From assembly GCA_004352715.1 (NCBI GenBank), contig SCFE01000030.1, forward strand, positions 44,382 through 108,381: a DNA stretch of 64,000 bases, in the 5' to 3' direction. The stretch comes from Hofstenia miamia (lineage: Eukaryota; Xenacoelomorpha; Acoela). Below are positions 1 to 11,868 of this stretch, piece after piece; the stretch's first letter is position 1, and each line of letters starts with the position of its first letter. Position numbers and translations under genes: made by a program. A model generated the notes under the pieces. The model had not been told where the DNA came from and searched no databases. It saw nothing but the letters and a program-made list of their open reading frames with translations.

Positions 1-200
1 TAATTTTGCTTGTTACAATTTATCAAAAATTACTTAATCAGCTCCGGTAATTTTCTTAGAATGTACAATATTGTAACTTGGTTGCATCTTACAAAATGAA
101 TAGGATAATTAACTAAATTTTTACAATCATAATTCTGATCACTATTAATCATTCGACGTTAATCTCTGTTTGCAGCTTATTCCTTTTGGATGATGCTACA
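1..200 (-). repeat. LTR fragment (subfamily II), cut by window edge
   Basis: The segment ends with GGATGATGCTACA, which read on the minus strand is the TGTAGCATCATCC start shared by every LTR in this window. Its body matches the reverse complement of the complete plus-oriented LTR at 20492-21625, including the stretch around AATCATTCGACGTTAATCTCTG. No ORF3-like coding sequence follows at 201, so this is a solo LTR or a 5' LTR whose internal part lies to the left of the window. Confidence 0.85.
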
Positions 201-536
201 ATATAGTGTGCAAGCATCAACTAATTGTAGGTAGGCAAATGAACTCCAATTAGAGAAATATGATAATTTAGAATTAATTAATGCACTGCATGCATTCAGC
301 AAGGTATTATATTTAAAAAATAATGATTGAGATTAAACAGGAAATCGTTGTAATTGCATTTAATTGCAAAATTAACTGTGGTGTGGAGAATACACATCAG
401 AAATTGCAGAGGGTGAGAATTTCAGTCATAATATAAATCAATTAATAAATAAGGCATCAATAATGTAAGAATAGACTCCTTCAGCAAAAAAAGCTTATGA
501 CCTTATGCAGAACTATGAGATTGATGTCTGTCTGAA

Positions 537-575
<39 letters not shown>

Positions 576-601
576 CTGAAATTGAGTCTCAAAATTGCAT
601 N
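201..601. other. AT-rich spacer with (TA)n microsatellite
   Basis: No coding sequence is recognised. Positions about 538-574 are a near-perfect TA dinucleotide run. A single unresolved base at 601 marks an assembly join next to the following LTR piece. Confidence 0.6.
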
Positions 602-909
602 TATTGTTCATCAAAATTATGGTTGAATCAAAGCTATTTATAAAATTTCTACAAAAGTACCTGCCGATTTTAAATTTCAAATGATTCGTCTGCCAATATG
701 GCTGTTCATACGTAAGCATTAGTTTGCTCAATTTAATTTGTCAATTATTTCTTGATCAGCTAACAAGTTTTCTTATTTTGAACAATATTAAATCTTAGTT
801 GCATTTTACAAAAATAACTAAAGTTCATTAACTAAATTTTTACAATTAATTTCAATTAATAATCATTCGACGTTATTCAGCTTTAGTTGCTTTTTTGGAT
901 GATGCTACA
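602..909 (-). repeat. partial LTR (subfamily II)
   Basis: The segment ends at GGATGATGCTACA (897-909) and shares the subfamily II body. This includes the TATTGTTCATCAA stretch, the ATTTATAAA remnant of the LTR TATA box, and the AATCATTCGACG block near the end. The left part is missing at the single N. It is not obviously the 3' LTR of element A, because A's ORF3 ends about 530 bp further on. Confidence 0.8.
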
Positions 910-1400
910 CTAGAAGATATCTTCAAACCAGAGTCTAAGAACATCTTTATGGTCATCTTTGCTCAGAAGTCCTCCTCCATCATCAAAGTCCTCACTACAG
1001 ATGCTATCACACAATCATTGAGTGACACTGATGCTGCAGCATACAAGAACTTTAAATCATTCTTTCTCAAATATCAAAAATTATGTCTTTGATGCAAATT
1101 TATATCATCATGCAGAGAACTCAACCTTATTCCTAACTTCCTTCAAATCTCAGACCTAGTGCAGTTCCTCCCAAATTGTTGCCAGATCTTAAGCAGAAAT
1201 TATCAAACTAAAATCCATGACAAAACCTAAAAGGGGTTAGCATATAAATAAATTAGAGAAGATCAAACATTATTGGAGTAAATCGAATTATATTGTGCAT
1301 TCTCTACAAGTTCCTCAAGTATTTATTACAATTTTCGTAAATTATTACCTGCTATATGTTTACAACTTGTACATGAGTTCCCTCGCAAAATTAAATGACC
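910..1400 (+). pseudogene. unrecognised degenerate coding frame
   Basis: A plus-strand frame runs from the LTR border to about 1400 with a few stops (for example at 1090). The 65-codon open stretch at 895-1092 and later in-frame stretches have a plausible amino-acid composition, rich in K, F, S and I. I do not recognise the family. It could be a gag-like relic of another retroelement. The apparent start codon at 895 lies inside the LTR end and is probably fortuitous. The opposite strand holds no ORF3 match here. Confidence 0.25.
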
Positions 1401-1439
1401 AATAACACGTAGGTTTGGATAAAGGGGACAAATAATAAA

Positions 1440-4430
1440 TTGATTGAGCTAGACCATAGGACCTGACAATAGCTTCTGTGTTTCTTCCACCATCTTGACT
1501 GCTAAAATATCATCCCAGGACAAGACTTCAGCATATCTGGGTCACCAGTTAATCTGCATTAGTGTCTCCCTTTGTGTGACTACTTCATTTTGTAGGCAGA
1601 AAAACTCAATCTCCAGTAGGCAGGAGCTAATCAGGCAGTTTTGTTGTAAGTTATTGAGTCTCCACATGAAAGTATCATAGAAGCATTCATAAAGTCAAAG
1701 GCCCTTCAGAGTGATCATGAATGTCATGAGTGCATCAGTGTCAGACATATGGGCATCTTCAGCACTGATCTGGGGCTTTGGAAAAAAATGCATGAACACT
1801 TCCCTTAGTTGATTTTATTAGAGAGTTGGGCTGACACCTTTTTATGTCCTTTCTTTACTCTCCAGGATGGTAGAATTAATGGAGTCATTATGCAAGGCAG
1901 AGTTATGCAGAGGAAATTATTCTTTTCAGCATTAGTCTCAACTTGGTCAAACTCGACCTTCTTCTTCAGAGAAGGGGTTCCAATTGTGATGGGATAGTTA
2001 ATCTTAGCTTCCTTGATGGTATCCCAAAATGTACTGGGGAGTCCACATTCATGGAGTTTGAGATTCTGAGTCAAGATGTGGTGCATTCTACGTCCAAGGC
2101 TATTTGTCACCCAGGCAATTGTAGAAGCACCAGTTCCTCTTTTGTAAACATTTCCATAAGGCACCACTTCATGAGACCTAAGATATCATTGTCTCTGTTA
2201 CTCTCAATAACATGGTTGGGAATAGAGAGTTTCTCAGCAAACTCATCAGGGTGGTGCTTGATCATTAGGATGCACTTGTCTTCAGTAATAGACCAGGCAG
2301 GCATAGGCACAGGAGAACTTGCAGCACCAGAAAACTTCTGTAGGTTGACTGCCTTAATAAGGGCTTTAGTGCCAGGAGTGCATTGTCTTTTTTATTACTG
2401 TGATCAGGATGATCTCGCCATCCTTTGCAGCTTGCCTCCATGTCTCAGTGATTTTGTTATAGCTTCTTTCTGGGTAGTTCTTTTTTTCTAAGTTGAATAG
2501 GATCTCAGTTTTTGTGTAGAAGTTATAGTGGTTTACTAATTCCAAGAACTGTTGAGTGAATCCAGGCTCCCAATATATCAGGCAGCTGGTGCACAATGGT
2601 GCATACTCAGACTCTAGCAATGGAAATTTTGTTTCAGCTGTGGCTCCCCAGATGTACTTCTTTAGTGTGTTGGAGAAAATTTTGAGATCAACAAATGTGA
2701 CGCCAAGACAATTTATGATCATTTGGGGTGTAAGGCGGCCTAGCAGACTACTCATGCCAATGAGTTGGGCGTAAAACTTCTCAAAGCACTCCATAGTTTT
2801 TTTGGCCTTCTCAGGGGATGATAGTAAGGAGCATGTGTGCAGGAGCCAGTTCTTTATTTTCTAGGATGCCAGACAAATAGCTAGTTCATGCATGCACCAC
2901 TTGGCTCTCAGGTGTTCTGGTCAAGAGGCAATTGGAGTTGGGGACCACACATAAGGAAAATTGACAAAATTCAAACAGCTCCATATGACTGAATTGGTGG
3001 TACAAATTTCTCAGCAAACAATCTCTCAGCATAGTTCTGCTGGTCTTGGGATGTGTAAGAAATGTGCAGCTCCATAAGGAGTCTCTCAACTGACCAAGAA
3101 TACTGTGAGTTTGGGCTATGGATGTTGATGGTGGGCCAAACAGACTCGGGGCTTTTATCTGCCTTAAGGTTTGTCCATATCTCATTGATTTCAGTGAGCA
3201 TGGCAGCTCTCCAGGAAAAGGTAAAGCTGATATGGAGATCAGTGACAAGAGTGAGCCCAGGCAAGTTAATGTTTATCAACTTGAGGGTCTGAGAATGTAT
3301 AGCTGCATTGATGATGAGCATCACATCAACTGCAAGGTGGTGAGTCAGGATCTTTTTGCATAGTAGGAGATCAATGTAAATCAATTTTCTGATTGAAAAG
3401 ATGTTAGACTGGTACATACGGGTAGGGTGCTAGTAATTGCTATACAAGATAGTAAAGTTCTCCATCCTAAAGTGGAGATTTTCAACCTGCTCAGGTATGT
3501 TGTCTTGGTATTCTTCCTTTAAAAACATTACAAGGCATATGTTCTCAACTTTAGCAAGCCAGTATGTGATTTTGATCTTTTCCAGGATCTTTGGCGGGTT
3601 AACCTCACCAATGCAGAAAAAGTAAATGATGAGCAAATTCTCAAAGTCAATGTTTATGCACTCAAATTTCTGGATTGCTTTTTTATTGTTCATTAGCTGG
3701 CACAAATGTGTGAGGTTGAAATCTTCATCAAACATGATGTGGACAGTGCTCCTCCAATAGGGCCCTTTAAGCCTGCCTTGCATCTTCAAGTCGTAGCATA
3801 TTATCATATTAACTTTTGGCCTGTGCTTGGCATCAATAATAAACGGAATAACATCTACTGAACAGGTTAGGGGCTTAGTGTTAAAAGTCCATCACAGTTT
3901 ATTCTTCATCTCTTCAGACAGGTTGTCACAAACAAAACTAACAGCTTTAGGAGTGGCTATAAAAAATGAGTGCAAAATCTCATCTCCCACCTTAGAAATC
4001 TTTCTTTGTCTCTCTTCTGTCTTCTCTGATCTGATACTAGTGGATGCATGTGACAAAGGACCAGGGCTAGAGGAGGTTTTCAAGTCACTTTGGGATGGTT
4101 AGGTATTAGCACAAATGTTAGCAAAAGGCACTCTTAACTTATGTGACTCCTTGGGTTCCTGAGAGGATATTTGTCTCCAAGTAGTCACCTGAGGTCTGCT
4201 CCCAAGGGGATATTTGTGCCCCTGAGTAGTGGCACTGTCTGCTCTCAGAGTCCTTGGCATGTGTCCTCCCTCACTTCTGGGATGTGCTCTCATCTGCTCA
4301 GTGTGGGGTTACATCTCACCTCCTCTCTTCATCTTGTGGGTTAGGTCTTTGCCACCCTCGTCTTCTCATGGGCAGTTGGTTTTCTGTTCTTTTCATCTAT
4401 TTGACTTGGTTACTTAACATAGAGATAAAA
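1440..4430 (-). pseudogene. ORF3 of Ty3/gypsy-like element A, degraded
   Basis: Minus-strand reading frames here match piece by piece, in the same order, the ORF3 of elements B and C. From N to C they are: a Pro/Ser/Arg-rich start (about 4100-4300), the conserved D-A-x-x-R-x-K-V-N-M-I-I block (near 3800), a FDEDF block (near 3735), a KKYIWGATAET block (near 2660), an FWDTIKEAKINYPITIG block (near 2020), and a tail ending at about 1440 (EFF..., SWDDI). The region coding for the G-x-N-D part is deleted: the LPSW block near 1860 is followed almost directly by FMHFFP near 1790 and an E-D-A-H-M-S motif. Several frameshifts and stops are present. The function of ORF3 is unknown. Confidence 0.75.
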
Positions 4431-5728
4431 TTAAGTTCCCAATCTTGGCAAAACACAAGTAGCAGTAATGTTGCTACTATTACCAAGGTTACTATTGTAC
4501 TCAACCTCAGTGAGGTCATCTTTCTCACATTCAGTGAGGTTATTGTAAGTCTCAAATTCATTTACTCTGTCATTGATGAGTGAAAATTCAATATTAGGGT
4601 TGATGATGACATTATCAATATCTATAACAGTTCTCTTGAGTAGTTGAAAGTGGATGACTCTCCCAATGTTTAATAAGTACTTGTGGTGATCTAATACTTT
4701 AGTTATAGTAAATGGACCTTGCCAATTAGTGCAAGCTTTCACACCTGGTTAGCATTGGTAATTTGGTGAGGAAAATAGGCAAAGACTTTGTCACCATGTT
4801 TATGAGGCTTGCCATATAATTTATGATTAAAGTTCTGTCATTGGCGGATAACAGATTGATTCATATTCCTACAGATTGTAAGATGCACTTCTTGAAATTT
4901 GTGCAACATGCAATTTACAAAATTTTCCAAGGTAGGTTCATTGTAATCAGGAAACATAATCAAAAGAGGTGTACTTGCTTCATGACCAAACATTGACTTA
5001 AAGGGGCTGACCTTTGTTATGGAATGAACTGCAGTATTATAAAAATATTCCAATGCCTCAATAACTCATTTCCAATTCCAACCCACTCCTCAGACAAGGG
5101 CGACTCAGATTAACTTAATAACTGTGTGGTTGAGTCATTCCACAACACTGTTTGACTGTGGGTGATATGCCATAGTCAATTCATAAAGGACTTCAAGTTC
5201 TTTAGTAAGGGTCTCCATGAGATGGTTATCAAATTGGGGACCATGATTGGAGATTAGGCACTCCATAGGCCCAAGCTTAAGAATCCACTCTTTTATGACT
5301 TTTTCTCTGATAACCTCAGTGGTGGTACTGTTGAGGGGGATGAGTCAGGCATACTTAGTAAAGTGATCAATGAGTACTAGAAGGTACTGGTATCCCTCAT
5401 CATCATGGGAGAGTGTCTCAATTTCCATATGGACAACTTTGTTGGTATGTTCTATGGCTCGGCTGTGTAGCTTGGCTCACTGTTCTGGAAAATGCCCAGC
5501 TCCTTGAAGTAGGCAAGTAGTACACTTGTTGATTACATCCTGAACAGCTGCTCTGATGCCAATTGTGATATACCTTGCATTAATTGTGCACTCAGTCTGG
5601 ATAATGTCTAAATGCCCCTTTTCATGGATCTTGTGAACTAAGTCCCTCTGGAAATACTCAGAGACTGCTAACCTGCTGTTCTTACTCCTGGCATAGAATA
5701 AGCCAGCATCTGTTTGCTTCCAATTGTA
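4431..5728 (-). pseudogene. integrase of element A, inactivated
   Basis: Minus-strand frames carry the order expected of a Ty3/gypsy integrase. There is a second catalytic block at about 5235-5255, reading ISNHGPQF where Asp is expected at the N. This is followed by YHPQSN...VE with the catalytic Glu and then a stop (near 5145), a YNTAVHSITKVSPF block (about 4990-5040), and the GPY/F-type WQGPFTITKV motif near 4715. The catalytic Asp codon at 5246-5248 has become AAT in the context TCC|AAT. Stops and frameshifts break the frame, so no functional enzyme is encoded. ORF3 follows directly downstream. Confidence 0.85.
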
Positions 5729-6881
5729 CTACCACAAGTATTGATTAGCAACCAGGCTAAGAATAGAAATGGCATTCTTTAATTTTGCAAGGATCTCACC
5801 TAGCACCTTGTCATGCTGTTGATGTTGTAGAATTTCCACTTTTGTAATTTCTTCCTTAATGAGAATGGGAAGGATGGTTTTTCTGTGGCAGTTTGCACTT
5901 ATCTCAGGAAGGTGCTCATAATTGTTGAGAGGAATGAATCCAAAAGGCGTCTTCTCTCCTGGTGGTTTGTTGAGATCATGCTTGTAACTGGGGAGAGTGG
6001 TCCAATAATCTGCATTGATTTGAAGTCTGCCCAGATAGTGCTGAATAGTAAAAGTAAAATCATTTAAATACTTGATCCAACAGGCGACTATGTTGGACAT
6101 GTCCCCAGAAAAAATCTTCAGCCAAGCTAGTGCAGAATTTCTTCAAGCTTTTCACCAAAGCTAGCATCTCAGATTTTGTGGTGCCATAGTTTTGCTCAGC
6201 ATTCCTGAGCTTTCAACTAAAATACTGGATTGGGAATTCAATGCCATTAATAACCTGACTGAGGATTCCACTAATTTGCAACTGAGCTGGTATCACAGTT
6301 GACAATGAATTCTTTTGAATAGTCTGGTGTATTTAAGCTGAAAATTTTTCTGAGTTCTGACTTGATGGTGTCAAGCTCCTCTTTCTCTGCCCATGTCCGC
6401 TTAAATGCCACTCTGTGCCATAGTAGATTAGAAATACGTTTGGTTTTATTTGCCAGCTCCAATATAAAGGCACCATCATAGTTCAGAAAACCCATAAGGT
6501 GTTGAACATCCTTATGAGACCACGGAGTTTCAATCTTTTCTAAATGCTCTTTACCATTGTTTTTAATAGAGATATGACCTGGTTTAATAACTCTTCCAAG
6601 AAAGGTGACACATGGCTGCAGAAGAGAACACTTGTTTCCATTAACATGGAGGCTGGATTTGCACAAAATACTGAGGGTTCTGCCAAGTCTTTCTAAATGT
6701 TCAGGAAAGGTATTACTAGCAACAAGGATGTCATCCATGCAGGCAGTGATGCCTGGCTCTAATATGTTGGCGCCATTCCTTAGCACACAGGTGACATAGA
6801 TTTGGAAGTTCACAGGGGCATTGCAGAGCCCAAAAGCCATATAATTCCACTTGAAGAAGCCATATGGAGGGATGAAGGCAG
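5729..6881 (-). pseudogene. reverse transcriptase C-terminal half and RNase H of element A
   Basis: The readable frame from about 6881 to 6271 covers the RT palm with TAFIPPYGFF, LCNAPVNFQ and an intact CMDD active-site box (near 6735), then the thumb and the start of RNase H (IVNCDTS). RNase H continues in broken frames to about 6100, and 6100-5729 encodes the RNase H C-terminus and the connection to integrase (INADYWTTLP). The N-terminal half of RT is absent because the B1 LTR begins at 6882, in the middle of the palm domain. This is the only copy in the window that keeps the double-Asp RT box. Confidence 0.85.
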
Positions 6882-7916
6882 TGTAACATCCTCCACCTGG
6901 CTTATTTGCGCCATGTATCATTACTAGTAATTATCACTCGGTAAATTGCGGGTGAGGAGTTACCAAGTTATTGAACCGCCAAACGTTTCCTCCTTTTAGT
7001 TAACTAGTTAAGTTAATTGAATGTTGACTATCACTGTTTAGGTGACTGAGCCACGTGACGTTTCCTCATCACTTCTTCTGTGGGCTACTGCCTGAAGCTG
7101 ATCTCCACAACACAGTTCCTCTCCTTCGTAACTGATGACTGAATCCACGGCACCATCTCAGCTCAACTGGAACTAATTATGTGTACCTTACTTTAGCTCA
7201 GTGAGTGCACTCAAGTCAAGTTGTAACTGACTTAAACTCAATTTTGTAAAGTGTTTATTGTTTTGATTAAGTAAAGCAACCGGGCATTGACACTAACTGC
7301 ATTTACATAATATTAAGATAGCCATTACCGTAAAACTACTGGCTTAGTGATTTAACTAATAAGGTTGCAGTTCCCTATACTTACATTTAGTAGTAATACA
7401 TGTAAAGTCATTTATTAGGTCGATTATAGTCAAGTCTCCTACTATNNNNNNNNNNNNNNNNNNNNNNNNNNNNNNNNNNNNNNNNNNNNNNNNNNNNNNN
7501 NNNNNNNNNNNNNNNNNNNNNNNNNNNNNNNNNNNNNNNNNNNNNNNNNNNNNNNNNNNNNNNNNNNNNNNNNNNNNNNNNNNNNNNNNNNNNNNNNNNN
7601 NNNNNNNNNNNNNNNNNNNNNNNNNNNNNNNNNNNNNNNNNNNNNNNNNNNNNNNNNNNNNNNNNNNNNNNNNNNNNNNNNNNNNNNNNNNNNNNNNNNN
7701 NNNNNNNNNNGTAAGCGTAATTTCGCTCATTGCAATTTGTCAAATATTACTTGATTGGCTAACAAGTTTTTCTTAGTTTGAACAATGTTGTGACTTAGTT
7801 GCATCTTACAAAAATAACTAAGATAACTAAATTTTACAATCATAATTCAAATCATTATTAATCATTCAACGTTATTCTCTGTTTGCAGCTTAGTTGCTTT
7901 GGATGATGCTACACGC
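6882..7916 (-). repeat. 3' LTR of element B1 (subfamily II), inserted in element A RT
   Basis: The LTR is bounded by TGTAACATCCTCCACC at 6882 and GGATGATGCTACA ending at 7916. Read on the minus strand it starts TGTAGCATCATCC and ends GGAGGATGTTACA. N gap 7446-7710 lies inside. On its right, the minus-strand ORF3 of B1 runs straight into it, so it is a 3' LTR. On its left is the interrupted RT of element A. No matching target duplication is found at the other end of any linked element. Confidence 0.9.
7446..7710. other. assembly gap inside LTR
   Basis: Run of N. The flanks belong to the same LTR subfamily, so the gap probably hides only LTR sequence. Confidence 0.9.
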
Positions 7917-9281
7917 CCTCCTCAGCTTGCGTTAGGGACAGCACTGGTTGCTCCCCATGCACGAGAGTGTCTGCTCTTTGTATAAGTGACTCCGCCTCAG
8001 ACTCTTCCCACGTTATCATTGCGTATTCTGCTTGTTTCAACATTTTGAGTACTGCCTCGCGTTCAGTGTTTGCATATTTCAAGAATCAAGTCTCTCTAAT
8101 ATTTACTTCCTGTTCTGATATATCGCCAGGATCGTTTTTTCCAATTTGCATCATCGTTATGATCTCCACACGTTTTGTTACATCATAGTAATGATAATTT
8201 TGCTCCCACAGTTCGGTCCATACTATGTCATTAACTCCTGAGAATAAAATAACTGCCCGTGGTTGTCATTTTTCTATTTCTCTCCTCAGCTCTTGGAGTT
8301 GGATGTGTATTGCTTCCCCTTCTGTGTATAATTGATCTGGGGTAATGTTTCCTTTGATATAAATGCATTCTTTATTGTCATTATCTAATAATATCTTTTT
8401 CGTTCTCTTGTAGTCCTCCCGTTGTATCATTTCTATAGCTTTGCTCTGAGAATTTATGTACGATTTATATTTGTGTAGAAATGTTTTTGCTGGTCGGACC
8501 TCTTTCGGGAGTCTCCATCTTGGCAGTACCATGGGTACTGCTATTGTTTTTGGCGGCGTACACAGTAAGATCTTTGTATCAACTAGTCTTTCAATTTCTT
8601 CATAGGTGCCAGTTGTATTCGATGCTGTTGCTAAACCAATGGTGGCGGGGTAGTTCATTTTTGCTTCTGGGATTGTCTCCCAGAATGATTGCNNNNNNNN
8701 NNNNNNNNNNNNNNNNNNNNNNNNNNNNNNNNNNNNNNNNNNNNNTGTCTTTGGCTGCGTACACAATAAGATCTTTGTATTGACTAATCTTTCAATTTCA
8801 TCGTAAGTGCCCGTTGTATTAGATGCTGTTGCTAAACCAATGGTGGCGGGGTAGTTCATTTTTGCTTCTGGGATTGTCTCCCAGAATGATTGCGTTAGTC
8901 CCCATTTGCTTAACCTTATTCGTATGTGTTCCTGTATATCAATCTTTGATGTGATGCATTCGACGTCAAGTGCAATTTGGTTGAATGGCTTTAGTAGTTC
9001 CTCTAACTCTGTGTGAGTAAATGCTTCTGTGAACATTAACTTCATCATTGCGACCGTTTGTTGTTCTCGTATCCTCTGGTTATCTCTTTTCTTTCTTTCA
9101 TGACTTTTATTTCTACCAGGAACTGTTCATCATCCATGTCAATCCATTCTATCGTGCTATCTTGGCTCATGTCTCCCCACTTTTTGATGTTTATTTGGTC
9201 GTTCATTGTTTGTGTCTGTGGGGATAGTAGTAGCTGTGATGAGGTTAACAGTTGTTCCTCTTTGATGATTTCCTGTTGTGA
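7915..9281 (-). pseudogene. ORF3 C-terminal half of element B1
   Basis: From high to low coordinates the minus strand encodes the EEQLLTSSQLLLSP block (near 9245), the TIEWIDMDDEQFLVEIKV block (near 9130), FWETIPEAKMNYPATIG (near 8880, duplicated near 8670), VPMVLPRWRLPKEVRPAKTFLHKYKSY (8450-8530), YIKGNI (near 8360), an in-frame TGA near 8266, and FSGVNDIVW (G-x-N-D codons at about 8227-8238). The D-x-x-H part present in element C is deleted. The frame ends ...AEEGV and its TAG stop uses the first bases of the LTR. The ORF3-like motifs (GxND) hint at an SGNH hydrolase fold. The function is unproven. Confidence 0.75.
8548..8895. repeat. non-identical duplicate around gap 8693-8745
   Basis: The stretch 8548-8692 and the stretch 8746-8893 encode the same ORF3 segment with about ten substitutions between them. 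They flank 53 N. They are most likely two alleles or two copies joined by the assembler rather than a true tandem repeat. Confidence 0.6.
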
Positions 9282-9401
9282 TGCAGCATCATCCAAAGCA
9301 ACTAAGCTGCAAGCGAGGAATAACGTCGAATGATTAATAATAATTAGAATTGATTGTAAAATTTAGTTAATTATCTTAGTTATTTTGTACAATGCAACTA
9401 A
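9282..9401 (+). repeat. start of a plus-oriented LTR (subfamily II) inserted in B1 ORF3
   Basis: TGCAGCATCATCC at 9282 is a one-base variant of the LTR start. It is followed by the subfamily II body up to the 1000-N gap. The ORF3 frame of B1 is interrupted exactly here. The LTR end is hidden in the gap. Confidence 0.75.
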
Positions 9402-10401
9402 NNNNNNNNNNNNNNNNNNNNNNNNNNNNNNNNNNNNNNNNNNNNNNNNNNNNNNNNNNNNNNNNNNNNNNNNNNNNNNNNNNNNNNNNNNNNNNNNNNN
9501 NNNNNNNNNNNNNNNNNNNNNNNNNNNNNNNNNNNNNNNNNNNNNNNNNNNNNNNNNNNNNNNNNNNNNNNNNNNNNNNNNNNNNNNNNNNNNNNNNNNN
9601 NNNNNNNNNNNNNNNNNNNNNNNNNNNNNNNNNNNNNNNNNNNNNNNNNNNNNNNNNNNNNNNNNNNNNNNNNNNNNNNNNNNNNNNNNNNNNNNNNNNN
9701 NNNNNNNNNNNNNNNNNNNNNNNNNNNNNNNNNNNNNNNNNNNNNNNNNNNNNNNNNNNNNNNNNNNNNNNNNNNNNNNNNNNNNNNNNNNNNNNNNNNN
9801 NNNNNNNNNNNNNNNNNNNNNNNNNNNNNNNNNNNNNNNNNNNNNNNNNNNNNNNNNNNNNNNNNNNNNNNNNNNNNNNNNNNNNNNNNNNNNNNNNNNN
9901 NNNNNNNNNNNNNNNNNNNNNNNNNNNNNNNNNNNNNNNNNNNNNNNNNNNNNNNNNNNNNNNNNNNNNNNNNNNNNNNNNNNNNNNNNNNNNNNNNNNN
10001 NNNNNNNNNNNNNNNNNNNNNNNNNNNNNNNNNNNNNNNNNNNNNNNNNNNNNNNNNNNNNNNNNNNNNNNNNNNNNNNNNNNNNNNNNNNNNNNNNNNN
10101 NNNNNNNNNNNNNNNNNNNNNNNNNNNNNNNNNNNNNNNNNNNNNNNNNNNNNNNNNNNNNNNNNNNNNNNNNNNNNNNNNNNNNNNNNNNNNNNNNNNN
10201 NNNNNNNNNNNNNNNNNNNNNNNNNNNNNNNNNNNNNNNNNNNNNNNNNNNNNNNNNNNNNNNNNNNNNNNNNNNNNNNNNNNNNNNNNNNNNNNNNNNN
10301 NNNNNNNNNNNNNNNNNNNNNNNNNNNNNNNNNNNNNNNNNNNNNNNNNNNNNNNNNNNNNNNNNNNNNNNNNNNNNNNNNNNNNNNNNNNNNNNNNNNN
10401 N
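9402..10401. other. 1000-base assembly gap joining two different elements
   Basis: Exactly 1000 N, so the size is nominal. The ORF3 sequence right of the gap (10402 onward) does not continue that on the left. It restarts further toward the C-terminus and repeats the LLTSS block. The two sides therefore come from two element copies. Confidence 0.8.
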
Positions 10402-11376
10402 TCCTGTAACTGTATATTAATAGGTCTCCCTTGTGTTTAGAGTTGATCTGGCGTTATTGTGCCTTCAATGTAGACCCTCTCTCTATTGTCGTTTCTTTCT
10501 TTGATATCTTTGGCTTCCCTAGTGACTTTGATCTCAACTAGGAACCATTCATCGTCAGTATCTATCCATTCTATTGTTCTTGCTGGGCTGATTTCTCCCC
10601 ATTTCTCTATATTTATTCTGTCAATTGTCTGCTGTGTTTCAGGAGATAATAGTAATCTTGAGGATGTTAACAATTTTTCTTCTTCTATCATCTCTACTTG
10701 GGATTTCGTCACCATTTCACAGACTTCCACTGGTTCCGTTATACCCTCTCATTTCATCATCACAGGATGTCTCGTTCATATCTTTCCAATTCACGGTCGA
10801 GGGTTTTCTGTACATCCTTCTGTGCTAACGTTTTTCTAATCTCATCTGTGCTTGCTAGTTTCCATTTGATGATTTTCCTTGTTGTCAACCATAGTTGATG
10901 TTCCAATTGTTTTATTCGTGTTTCAGATGTTGCTCCCCACATATATTTTTTCATTGGTTCATTGAATATTGTAATTTCGCTGGGGCATATCACCATCTTG
11001 TTAGCAATGCTTATCACTGATATTTTTCCCATCGGATTTTCATTCATTATCATTCGACTAAGCATCTTTTCCATTGCTTGTACTGGCTTTTCTGATCTAT
11101 TTGGTGACTCCAGCTTTCCTGTGTGACCTTTTAGTAGCCAATTTTTTGTTTGCGTGTTTATCAGAGCTATCGCTATCTCATACTTTTTCACTTTTGCTAA
11201 CTTATGGCAGGTGTGTCACGAGATCGGGAGTTTCAGTTCTGCCTCTTCAGTTGTGAATATTGCTAGTATCCACGCCATTGTTCTGTAATGTACCTCTGGT
11301 GCATTTTTTTCGTCAAATAATAACTGTTTGAAATCTTTTTTCGTGTTGAGCTTGTAGGCTTTGTTCACCTCTGTTA
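10402..11376 (-). pseudogene. ORF3 N-terminal/middle part of element B2, internally deleted
   Basis: Minus-strand frames encode TEVNKAYKLN next to the gap at 11376, then KNWLLKGH (near 11130), MKKYMWGATSET (near 10940), TTRKIIKWKLASTDEIRKTL, EEEKLLTSSRLLLSP (near 10660), TIEWIDTDDEWFLVEIKV (near 10560) and, almost immediately, NDNRERVYIEG (near 10480). Compared with element C, about 230 codons between VEIKV and NDNRER are missing. That is an internal deletion within a run of TTTCTTTCTTTG-like sequence. Stops interrupt the frame at several points. Confidence 0.75.
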
Positions 11377-11868
11377 NNNNNNNNNNNNNNNNNNNNNNNN
11401 NNNNNNNNNNNNNNNNNNNNNNNNNNNNNNNNNNNNNNNNNNNNNNNNNNNNNNNNNNNNNNNNNNNNNNNNNNNNNNNNNNNNNNNNNNNNNNNNNNNN
11501 NNNNNNNNNNNNNNNNNNNNNNNNNNNNNNNNNNNNNNNNNNNNNNNNNNNNNNNNNNNNNNNNNNNNNNNNNNNNNNNNNNNNNNNNNNNNNNNNNNNN
11601 NNNNNNNNNNNNNNNNNNNNNNNNNNNNNNNNNNNNNNNNNNNNNNNNNNNNNNNNNNNNNNNNNNNNNNNNNNNNNNNNNNNNNNNNNNNNNNNNNNNN
11701 NNNNNNNNNNNNNNNNNNNNNNNNNNNNNNNNNNNNNNNNNNNNNNNNNNNNNNNNNNNNNNNNNNNNNNNNNNNNNNNNNNNNNNNNNNNNNNNNNNNN
11801 NNNNNNNNNNNNNNNNNNNNNNNNNNNNNNNNNNNNNNNNNNNNNNNNNNNNNNNNNNNNNNNNNNNN
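11377..11868. other. assembly gap between integrase and ORF3 of B2
   Basis: Run of N. By comparison with elements A and C it should hold the integrase/ORF3 border and the ORF3 N-terminal region. Confidence 0.8.

Noticed and set aside
1943-2491. 182-codon plus-strand frame
   Set aside because: It lies opposite collinear ORF3 homology of element A and shows no recognisable domain.
9385-10440. Long frames spanning N runs (here and at 11313-12123, 13096-13990, 18313-19168, 36891-37781)
   Set aside because: They are open only because N gaps contain no stops.
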